A stretch of 64,000 nucleotides of DNA from Siderastrea siderea (lineage: Eukaryota > Cnidaria > Anthozoa > Scleractinia > Rhizangiidae): assembly GCA_964030785.1 (NCBI GenBank), contig OZ034967.1, forward strand, positions 57,081,665-57,145,664, written 5' to 3'. The notes beneath the pieces were generated by a model. It searched no databases, had not been told where the DNA came from, and saw only the letters and a program-made list of their open reading frames with translations. The position numbers and the translations under genes are program-made. Shown piece by piece: positions 40,701-52,700 of the stretch; the stretch's first letter is position 1; each line of letters begins with the position of its first letter.

Positions 40701-43700
40701 CTGAAACAAAACATGTTTAGAGTTATTCTATGGTTGAAATTATGTCAATTATTAGCCTTGGTATAAAGTTTACAAACTCTTAGCTGTGCTTAGTTTCAGT
40801 TATGGCCCGGGTCCACCGGCCAGGCAGTTATGTAAGGTGGTAATGCCCGCCTTTGACAAACGACCCAGTCAGGTGGTTTTGCCCGCCTGTTACTGGGGGT
40901 CATGGCTGAAACAAAACATGTTTACAGTTATTTTATAGTTAGAGAAATTGTGTCAAACATTAGCCTTGGTATAAAGTTTACAAACTCTTAGCTGTGCTTA
41001 GTTTCAGTTATGGCCCTGGTCCACCGGCCAGGCAGTTATGTAAGGTGGTCATGCCCGCCTTTGACTAACGACCCAGTCAGGTGGTTTCGCCCGCCTGTTA
41101 CTGGGGGTCATGGCTGAAACAAAACATGTTTAGAGTTATTCTATAGTTAAAATTATGTCAATTATTAGCCTTGGTATAAAGTTTACAAACTCTTAGCTGT
41201 GTTTAGTTTCAGTTATGGCCCTGGTCCACCGGCCAGGCAGTTATGTAAGGTGGTAATGCCCGCCTTTGACTAACGACCCAGTCAGGTGGTTTTGCCCGCC
41301 TGTTACTGGGGGTCATGGCTGGAACAAAACATGTTTAGAGTTATTTTATAGTTGAAATTATGTCAATTATTAGCCTTGGTATAAAGTTTACAAACTCTTA
41401 GCTGTGTTTAGTTTCAGTTATGGCCCTGGTCCACCGGCCAGGCAGTTATGTAAGGTGGTAATGCCCGCCTTTGACTAACGACCCAGTCAGGTGGTTTCGC
41501 CCACCTGTTACTGGGGGTCATGGCTGAAACAAAACATGTTTAGAGTTATTTTATAGTAGAAATTATGTCAAACATTATACTTGGTATAAAGTGTACTGGG
41601 GGTCATGGTTGGAACAAAACATGTTTAGGGTTAGTTTTTAGTCGAGGCTCTACCCAGGTATCAAGTTCACAACGTATTAGTTGTGTTTTGGTTTGATAAG
41701 AAAGTCAACATGATTTCTGTGCAATTTCTATTGTGTCACTTCTGTTAGGTCCTTACAAAGCAGGTGATGTCAGTGGATTGCAAGAAACAGAAGGAAAATT
41801 AAGTAAACAAATAATGACTTTGCATAGAAGCAATCAAAGAGAAACAAAATCTCTCACTTAAACGGATTAATTGATGTTCTCAAATCAGAAAATGAAATTC
41901 TGAAGGAAGCAAAAATAAAATATTTGACAGTGTGGAACAAAGCGAAAGTTAAGAATTCAAAAAATAAAAGTTATCTAAAGTACATGTGAATACAACACGA
42001 CTTCTGACAGTTTCAAGTTGTCCAGTAGTCACCGACATTCTAGTTTTCACCACTAAGCAATAAGGCAATATAACATAAAGGCAAACTAATGAAATCTCCT
42101 GGTTCAATTTGTAGTTGCGGAACGAAATTTCTTTTATGGTTTCTCATCGTTGTTGAGTAATGCATCACACAAAGTTAATTAATACATTCTTCATTACAAT
42201 TTATTTTGGGCAAAGTTAAAAAACAGTAACTGTAAGTTAAGCGAATTGACCGTTAATGTTATATGAAGTCCTTCTTGCCGCTAAGTTGAACATTTTAAAA
42301 ATTGCTTGCGAAGTTCGCGCAAGTTTTAGACGGAGGTTTTCAGTAATGAGCGTGTTTCTTTGCATATTTTTGCATGTAAAAAAATAACTGGCTGCTTACT
42401 CTTCCATTAAAAAATTGCAAGTAATTTGCAAAGAAACTATTTAACTGTGTGAGTCATTGCCTCTTCACACAAGTCATGACTGACGATGCAGGTTACAAGG
42501 TGCTTGTGTAATGTTACGTGGGATATAGTTGTAAATATCCTTCACTACACTTTTTTGGGGGGCAAAATTATAACTACTTTAAGTGTAATTTTACCTTTGT
42601 AAATTTGTGTCAAATTACTCGCCAAAAAAAGGCTACCGGGGCTGGCAAGGTAACTACACCGTCATCTGGTGTAATAATACGCACTGTTTTGATTTCATTA
42701 CACTGATTTAATGTGTAATTTTATACATGGCAGAATTGTAAAACACTCGTTTTACACTATTATGCGTGTAAAAATACCATCCGTTCTAGTGTTAAACTAC
42801 ACCGCTCCACTGTGTGTAAAAATACACCCCCAAAAAAGGCTGCCGGGGCTGGCAAAAATTTTACACTATTTTCTTGTGTAATCCTACACTTTAATTTTAA
42901 GTGTGTACTGCAAAATAGTTGGAGGATTAAGGATGAAATAAATACTATGGACATTTGTTTCAACACTATTCCCACCTGTGAGAGGAAATGAGTATCCGTA
43001 GGTTGAAAAGTACGAAAGTTGAAGGTTCTCCACAACAGCGTCTAGAGATTTGTCCTGGTTGGATAGTAAATAAAACCAATTACGAACCTTTTCCAGTCTG
43101 TCAGACATGGACGTTACAGTGTGTCTGCCTTCCTGACAACAAGCAACCGATGTAAGCCAACGCACTAAATACCACAATTATCGCCCAAATTTTCTCCAGT
43201 AGACGTTAGGAGAGGTAGCATTGTGACAAACAAACACTTGCAGTTAACAATGAAATTTTATCGACTTACATGACCCTTGCTTCGCCAAGTGTTGTTCCTT
43301 GGTTGTCCTTTGCAGCCTCTTTTGCACATTCGCCATAACCATCGTATGAACAAGAATAAATGTGATACCAGGTTAAGAGGTACTGGGATTGGATGATATG
43401 TGCTGTATGTCTGGATTGTGATGGCTTTCTTGTACGACCATTCTTTCAGAGAGTTATCCTCAGGAAAAAAAGAAGATAAAAACAGCACATGTTATCTCCG
43501 ACTTCATTGTTTTGATACTACAGCATTTCAGACTACTAAAACTGCTACAGTGGCGGAAGGTCTATTATTACCGCAACGTAAATTTCATTGAACTGAGGAA
43601 AAGTGAGAAAAGTAATCTAATCCATGTGAAGTGGTGCTAACTCCATGTGGATATTTCTAGTTTTCTCTCTTTAAACTGCAGTAAATGTGCGCTAAACCAT

Positions 43701-46700
43701 TTGCAGTAACACGACAAAGTATATTTCAAGTGATGACGTCCCTCGCTTTTGAATAGATGCCTTGTATGAATTACTAAATCATTTAAACGCAATTTTGGGC
43801 CAAAACTGAAAACGGATTAAACCTTACATGATAACTTAACCATCGCTTGGACTCTAGATAGAAAAGAAGTATGCAGTTGAAATTTTTTTTTTTGCGGACG
43901 AAGGAAAACCGGTGTGCCTGCGACAGAAAACAAAAAGCGAAAAAAAGCACAAAACATTCTCAAATGACTCATAGCACCTGACGAGAATAGAAACCATGTC
44001 GTATTTCAGTTGGTTGGAGGCAAGTTTTCTTACCAATTGCCATCCACGCTCTCCCTAGCTAAATGATGTGTTACCTCAACTCTTTGGTACGTGTTTGATA
44101 GCAGGGCTATCATCATGTTAACAAGCAGAATGACTCCCATGATAAGAAAGACTCCAAAAAGAAAGTGTGCGAGGGTCACTGAAGCGCTGTCCACTGAGTC
44201 CAGCGGATCTAACTCTGCTATTCCCAGCAGAGACCACGTGAGATGCTTCACCATGCTCCACCAGCTACACGAACAACAACAAAAACAAGCAAGCGTGTAT
44301 ATATTGTGATATAAATTTGGTTTGGGTTCATTTTCTATTTTGGTCTTAAACTGATCATAAATCTGTAACAAAAGAAAGAGAACGTAGAACTGATTAAGGC
44401 TGAACTATTAAAAAGATTGAACCAGTTTGGCAGGAGCGTTTGTTAGAAGTAAAGATTGACTTACCAAGCCAATCCGCCAGACGTCTTGCAAGCTCTGTAA
44501 TGAAAATATACGATTCAGTAAGTAAAGAAAAATCGAGTATTCTGTTCCGAGCTATTTGGTATTTAACAAAGGACCTTGCAAGCCACGGCACTGCGCAGAC
44601 GAGCTGTCCACGTGTTCTAAACAGAGCAAGTGATAACAAACGTTTCCCAAATCTGAGTAGCGCAGTCAATCTTTCGAGTTATACCAATGTTCTTACTTTG
44701 GCTCAGTATAAATCCCTAAAGATTTTACCAAAAATCGATTATGTTGTCCAACACGTATATCAGTTAAGGACAAGCAAAATATTTCGATTTGTTATTTTTC
44801 GGCCTCCCATGGAGATTGAACACTTAACTTCCCCCGCTAAGTTTTGGTAGTGCCACACCCACATCTTCAGTTTTGACTTTCACGTTTCCGAGCCGTTCGT
44901 GGAGATACTCTTTGTGGGCCGTAAGAGGCATCTGTTTCCTCAGTGGAGTGCAAATCATTGTTCAGAAGACCTATCGTTTTTTTTATAACGGTCCGGTTAG
45001 AAATAGTGTGTAATGAAAATGTAGCCTACTTACGATTCTTTGCCACTGTTGCTGGAAATAAACGATCTTTCAGCCATGTAAACTTTCGTGATGGCGATCG
45101 AAAACGCCAAAATAGTCGCAATAAACTGCCAGAATATCGTAGCTATGTCGCCAATGATGTGAAACAAAGCGATCTGAATGGCGCCAACCTTCTTTACTGT
45201 TTCCATCACGTGACCAAAAGCTCTGAGCGTGAGTAACATGGTATTGAGGCCGTACAGGTAACCGGATATAACTAGCGCTCGATTGTCGGTAACTGATTCA
45301 GACAGGGCCCAGGTGATTATTCTCAGAAGAAAAGTCACTGCATAAATGAGTAGAGTGATAAAATCCAAAATGTTCCATCGGTCACTGAAATTAAAAAAAA
45401 AAAGCATAAATAGTGATTTCAACTGAACGGTACAATTTGTAAAACTTGAGCCTGAGTAAGGCGGTGTTTAAAGGCCCCTCCCTCTCCTGTCTCTCTGATC
45501 CTTTTCTTCCCCTGCAGGCAACCGTGTGGTTAAAAAGATAACGAGTGTTTACGATTAAAAAGAAATTTAGAAATTTAGGTTAGACTGTAAATGGCAAGGC
45601 TATTTTGGTTTGCCCGGCAGGAAAATTTCCAGAATAAACGGAATATAGAACGTCTTTACAGGTACTCCAAAATTCCTAACCGGAATATCCGAACGGAGAA
45701 TTTGTTCCATTTGCCTTTTTACTCCAGTAGTCAAACTAGTTCTGTAAACAAGAAAAGCCCCAGGGGCATTGGACCCCGCCGTTTCCCCCCCTCCCTTGGG
45801 GTGCAAATACATTACGGTCACTCAAGATATGTGCCCAAGTGCTATAAAGTTTTGAAGTTGGTGATTTTTCTAACGTTTGACGTGTGTGCTGCCCTCCCCC
45901 CCCCCAACGTCTTCTCTGCACCCTTCTCCTTGTGATATCATGGATCCCTTATAGTATGAACACCTTTCCCTTCCCTCATTCCTTGGTCATCCACCTGTTC
46001 TAGCACTCGCGAAGAAGAACGTGACGAAATAGTTTTGACCATGGCGTGACTTAGTTACGTCAATTTTTTAACGAAATGACATCTCAGCGTAATTCTAAAT
46101 ATTAAACAAGGGCACGGAAATTTAAATAGATTTATTGATGAAGAAAAATTATCCTTAAATCGAAAGGGAACGGTTATCTACTGAAAAATGAAACGTAAAG
46201 GTCTACTTTTAGGCCATGATTCGATAAATGCTTTAGCGAAAGCAAAACAATTCCCCGAATCGGCTTCTGTCTTTCAATGACGTAATGTTTACGTGTTACG
46301 GCAAGTTTAGGTGATTTCATGCCAGCTTCAAAGCTCGCTAGCACCTTCTTCCTTGCTCTCATTGAAGAGAAGTCAACTCCATTGAATTTCTTGTACTTTT
46401 CTACACAACTTTCCCTAAAGATTTTGGTGAAGCAAAGCAAAACTGCCAAAAATATGCTTGCATTTCACTGTTGAATTTTTCAACTTGGCGAAAGCAAGGG
46501 ACTTCCCCGGATCACCCCAGGACAAGTTTGGCGAATTCATGCCAGCTTCAAAGCTCGCTAGCACCTTCGTTCTTTCTTTCATCGAAGGGGTTTTCATGCC
46601 ATTAAATCGCCAGTAATTTTCTACACCAACTTTCATGAAAATTCTGGCGAAATAACGCTAAATGAACCAAGATTACTGGCAAGTATTGTTTTGACCGAGC

Positions 46701-49700
46701 GGAGGTGTGGGGCAAGTGACCACGACAAAAAAAAAAAACAAAAAAAAAAAACGGGTATTACTAGACCCCGTCCTGACGGCGGGGTAATTAGAGAGAGCCG
46801 CACAAATGGTACACACCAATCTCAAATGGAATTTCCCACTCGGAAGGTTTTGCTTACCATTTGCACAAACCGTAGACCAACTGGTTTCCACCTGTAAATG
46901 GCAAACAGCCAATGTCTTCTTGCAAACACCCTTGCGCCGAACAATGCGTGAAAAGTGTTAATGTATGCATGTTTAATGTATTCATGTCAGGGACATATTC
47001 TGTATAAACGAAACTGTCATTAGAATAAAATTAACATTCCTCGACATGCAAACGTTGAACAAACCTGTTTAAATCATATTTTTCTATTTTTGGAATACCT
47101 ATGGAGCAAATTATTGCACGTGGGCCGCATAATCGTTTTCTCAAACTTTTCACTTTTAACTTCAATCCTGATTAATTTTGTTTGATAGGTGTGAGCTGTC
47201 CCCCACCTTTAACTTTTCACAGAATTTCCATGGCCTTTATATACAACAGAGCCGATATTGATTATTGCTGGCTGAATACAATGAATGAGTTAAAAATGAG
47301 CGTCATAGATCAGCAAAAATTACCCCCTAGTGATAACATAACAAACAAACCAAGCAAACTACCTCAGATACTTATTACACATTTGCAGAAAAACTGCTGG
47401 AGTCTTCGGGCCCTTGATTTTGTCGTCTCCATTTTCATCGCAGATCTCGTACTTTGATCCTCTAAAACTCTTAGTTCCCAACCTTTTCTTTCGCTGTACT
47501 TTAATATCCACAAACTGCCGACTTTCCATCAAAATTCTGCCCAGGAAGAAGACCAAAATGGCCCACTCCAGACTACTGAACGAAATGGTTGATGTCTCAA
47601 GACAAAGAGCAAAGTGCAAGCCAAGCAGGGCCAGGTAGCTAAGCGTGTCTCGAATAAACACAAAGTAAGGCGTGGTGAAGTATTCCAGGTAACTCACTAT
47701 AAAAAAAAAAACAAACAAAACAAAGCAAAACAAACACACACACACATACACAGAAAAGAAAAAAAAACAGCAAGAGATTGACGTATTAAATAACCACTTT
47801 TGTTACTACGGATACGTTTTGCTCATCTCGCGATAATCCGAGAAACGCATGATTCTACTACTTATACAAAGGCATTTTTGCACACTTTGTGAATATGTGG
47901 GAAAAGCAGATCTAAGCAAGTGCTGTTGGAATAATTGGGCTAAAAATTAGAAAAAATGTCATACAGTGTAAAAGTTCATTTTGGATGACGTCACAGGTCC
48001 CTCAATATGCACCTCCTATTGTACAGCACATCATAAGCTGTCCATCAAAGGCGAAATCTTCTCCAAATATTGTGACACAACAAAAACCCCGAGGGGGTAG
48101 GTGGTCCATCAATCCCCTTTGAACCACGGTGGGGATATGAGTTTGCTTGCACGTCCGAACTTTAGTTATGCCTCGACCCTGAGTCTTACGGATACCTAAT
48201 TGAAAAGACCCCCGTAGGAGTCTGCAGTATTCACCCTGACTGAGCACAAGAACATGACCTTTTGACTAAAGCTTGTTTCAAGAAAGTCATGTACATACCA
48301 AGCAAATCTTTTCCTTCTAGCTCTGTAAAAAAAATAAACATTACAGGTCACCGCTCGCTGAGCAAATACTCATTGACAACAACGGTTACAATACCGAACC
48401 TAACAACAACAACAACAACAACCGCGAAAAAAACCTACTGCACACAATATTAACTTCCGTACATTCTTATAAGTGTGACGCGTCAAATGCAAAAACCTTT
48501 CGTAGCCGTTTAACTGCTTCTTTGTATTGTTATGGAGACAAAACTAAAAAAAAAATGATCGATTTTACTTTTTAGTACTACTGTTACAGGCCATTTCCGA
48601 ATCACCCTCAAATTGTCTCTACTTCAAAGCAAGGCTCGGTTCAAAGTTATCTGATATGAGATTCAAGTTAACACAATTGGTTTTCCACCAAACCTTACTT
48701 TGATAAAGAGGCTTACGGCAACCCCAGAAATGGCCATTGCAGCCTACCATGCCAAATTGTCTTCCCGACACTTCTCGGATCTGCAAATTCTCCAAAGTGC
48801 ATGATCTCATGTCCGTCATTGTTGATTCTCTCCAGTTCCCGGATGTTGATGTGGGGACCAATACCTACTGGCACTAGTTTAATTCCCATTTCCTTGATTT
48901 TGTTAACTTTGTCTTTAACAAGTTCTTTGTGTTGCCTTAGACATATTTTGTGGTCTGTGAATAGCACCAGCACCTGAAAGTGATTAAAATTAAAATGTCT
49001 AGCTGGGATTTTATTTTTTATTCAGTTTGTTCATGGACCTGAACAAATAAATATCTTTTTCATTCGTTTCCTCTACAAAATGACGTTCCACGGAATCGGC
49101 TCTCATATTTTTATTAAACGAAAGAGGAAAGAAAGCATTCCTTCTGATTAATTTTTGGAAATTTTTAAACACCTTTATTAATTTCCATTGTATTCTAGAG
49201 GGTACGTTTTTGGTCTCAAACAGTAAAAGATAAAAGGAGCAATCAATTCAAAGCGACTAGCAAAGAATGTGTTGGCTCAAAACATTTACCCACTTCAAGG
49301 GAAAGTTACTTGTAATTTATGAAACTATATTATTATTGTGTGCCAGTAAGGCTGTCATTAAAATTCAGCAGAAGCAAGTAATTGTGCAGTAGGGAGTGGT
49401 TAAAGTCATACAATTTCACTCGCTTTCTTGTCGTTTCGGCTAGAATCTAAAGCACAATAATTGTTGGATTCCATTTATTCTTTTGTCTTGCTAAATTTAC
49501 ATGTACTAACACAAGAAATCTATGACTATGTACGTTCATCTTGACCGTGGTTGTAAATAAACGAAAAAATAATTCTTGTCACAAGGTCTGAAAAATTTGT
49601 AAGCGAAGCTTTCGACTGTATCGCACAGTCTTCATCAGCGATTAAAGTGAGCTCACGTTGTCACGTGAATGCAAATTTTAATCACGTGACAACAGGTGGT

Positions 49701-52700
49701 CAAAAATGGCGGGAAGATCATAGCCCCGATCATAGCCCGACCGTCTCCGAACGGTGTTATTGTCACTCAGAAGCGCCCGTGCTTTGCTTTCATATATTGT
49801 AGCGTCCATAACAACTGACACTCTCCCCTTGTCCGCCGGTAGGGTGATGATCTTATCATCATTTCAGAGACCAGATAAGGCTCGACGTTCCTCTGCAGAG
49901 ATGTTAGGCATAGGAGGCTTGGCACGTTTCAAGAGCTCAGAGAAATGGAAAAGATCGGCGACAAAATCGTTAGATGGAAAAACCACAGGTTGTTTAATAT
50001 CAGATGCGCGAACAGAAACGTCATACCAACTTGCCTAAAACTCAGGTCGACGGTTAAAGGCGAAAAGGCCAATACAATCCTACGGAGAGCCGAACGACAG
50101 TTATTAAATACCAGGATTTCGCATTGCTGTTTTACGTTACGACGTTTGGAAGAAGAGGAAAAAAAGATCGAGGAGAGTTCGTTAACACGAGTGTCACCAG
50201 AAAGTGCTGCTATGTTGTCACGTCACCTTCAACAGGCACAAGAGCATGCATTCGAAGCCGCCAAACGTCAACAAGTTGAGAAATTTGAATTGCTTCGTAA
50301 GAAACAGCAGGATTTACGGACCTTGGACACGAACAGAAACACAATTGCAAAGGAAAGATGGGTTCTAAATCTATCAGAACGTATGTTGACTAATACAGAG
50401 ACTACGATTCTTCAGAAAGGTTTGAATTTCGCCGCAACTCTTCTTGTAATCAGCAATTCTTGTAATCGAGATTATTACAGCCATCGAACAAGCGTGCTAT
50501 CTGATGAAAAGCAATAACAAAGCAGACCGTCTCAGGGGAGATGTAGCGAACATCTTGAAACGTGCCAAGCCTCCTATACCTAGCATCTCTGCAGAGGAAC
50601 GCAGAGCCTTATCTGATCTCCGAAAACATGATAAGATCATCGTCCTACCGGCGGACAAGGGGAGAGTGTCAGTTGTTATGGATGCTACAACATATGAAAG
50701 CAAAGCACGGGCGCTTCTGAGTGACAATAACACCTACGTCAAACTTAACTCAGATCCCACTCAACGTTTTAAGTCCAAGCTAGCAGCACTTCTAAAGGAG
50801 TGGAAAGAGAAAAAGATCATCTCCTATGCCCTGTGGAAAAAGTTGCACCCAACAGCTGAAGATGTACCGAAATGTTACGGCTTGCCGAAAATTCATAAAA
50901 ATGAAGTGCCCCTCAGACTCATCACCTCGCAGTAGTGATCGGTCCACTGGTGGGTAAAACAGAACACCATATCAAGAACAGCACTGATTTTGTCCAGAAG
51001 GTCAAGGACTTAGAAGTACCCCCTTCCCAGAAACTTGTGTCGTTTGATGTTAGCGCGCTTTTTACCAGCATTCCCACGGATGAAGCTGTCCGGGTTATCA
51101 GACAGCGCCTGGAACAAGACAACAGCTGGCAGGACAGAACCAATCTGAATGTTGACCAACTAACGCAGCTTCTTGAGTTATGATTGAATACCACCTATTT
51201 CATGTACAGTGGAGACTTTTACAAACAGAACAAAGGCACTGCCATGGGGTCTCCTATTTCACCTATAGTTGCCAACCTGTACATGGAACACTTCGAGAAG
51301 TTTGCCCTGTCTACGGCACCCAACCCACCTGACATCTGGTATCGTTATGTGGATGACACGTTCACTAAAATGCACGCTGCCAACATCGATAGTTTCACCC
51401 AACACATCAACAGCATTAACCCTCACATAAAGTTTACCAGCGAGCAAGAGGAAGACGGTAAACTATCCTTCCTTGACACTTGTGTCCATGTAAATGAGGA
51501 TGGGAGCACAAAAACAACTGTGTATAGGAAACCCACCCACACAGATCAATATCTCAAATTCACCTCCAGCCATCATCTACATCATAAACGATCAGTTGTG
51601 AGGACCCTCCTACACAGAGCAGAACACCTTGTTAGCGAGGAGAAAGACAAGGCAAAGGAAGTACAGAACACCCAGAACGCTCTACTCGCAAATGGTTACA
51701 AACGCTGGACGTTTAAAGTCTCTTCTCGACCCAGCCCCACAAGTGAGGAGAACAGCACCTCGAAGACAATCAGACCAACCCCCGTAGGCCTGCCTTATGT
51801 GTCTGGACTCTCAGAACATCTTAGTAGAGTCTTTAGGGCCCAAGACATCTGCACATACCACAAGCCTTACAACACGCTGAGGTCCAGCTCAGTCCATCCA
51901 AAAGACAGGACACCAACTGAAAAGAAGACGGGCGTGGTATACGACATCGCATGCAACAATTGCGGAGAGCATTACATTGGCGAGACAGCGAGAACTCTGG
52001 AGAAGAGACTAGGTGAACATAAGAAACAAACAACATCTGCACTCCGGGAACACCAGTCTCAGGCCAATCACGAGATCGACTGGGAAGGAGTCAAGATTCT
52101 TGATAAAGAGTCTGTAAATGTCAAAAGAAAAATCAAGGAGGCCATCCATATCAGAAGTCAACGCCCAACTCTGAACAGAGACGGGGGCTATGATCTTCCC
52201 GCCACTTTTGACCACCTGTTGTCACGTGATTAAAATTTGCATTCACGTGACAACGTGAGCTCACTTTAATCGCTGATGAAGACTGTGCGATACAGTCGAA
52301 AGCTTCGCTTACACATTTTTTCAGACCTTGTGACAACAATTATTTTTTCGTTTACAAGAAATCTAATTAATAGACATGATCAACCAATCTTGGAAACCAA
52401 CCTTCTCTGAGTTTGGTCGATAAGCACTCAGTTTGAACGCTTCACTTATTTTCTCCAGATCTTCATGAAGGGCGGGAATATTAACTTCAGCATTCCTCGT
52501 GAGCTGATCCACGCTATCTGAGAGGGCATTAAAGTTGGAGAAGTCGTTGGCGAAGCAAATCTTCCCCGAAGATGAATCGTCTCCATGAATTAAGATCTGG
52601 TACTTGACTTGTTGGTCTTTATGCTTGCACATCACGTCCTTTATGGATTCTTTCATCAGACTGAAGGCTTCTTTCGCGGACACCGACGTTGCATTGAGGG

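Noticed and set aside
39936..41640. CRISPR-like array
   Set aside because: Repeats are contiguous 205-bp units without spacers, in a eukaryotic intron.
44265..44371. Upstream extension of the pore exon in the same frame (IYDQFKTKIENE...)
   Set aside because: The 30-nt microexon gives a phase-correct junction and a plausible turret; the extension is AT-rich with Cys runs typical of an intron end. Not fully excluded.
48002..48085. Frame with FGEDFAFDGQLMMC as an extra channel exon between VWA and S2
   Set aside because: No suitable acceptor, and exon 6 joins exon 7 directly in matching phase.
49754..50038. Separate gene on the plus strand left of the Penelope RT
   Set aside because: It is the antisense of the inverted partial copy of the element's own RT region.
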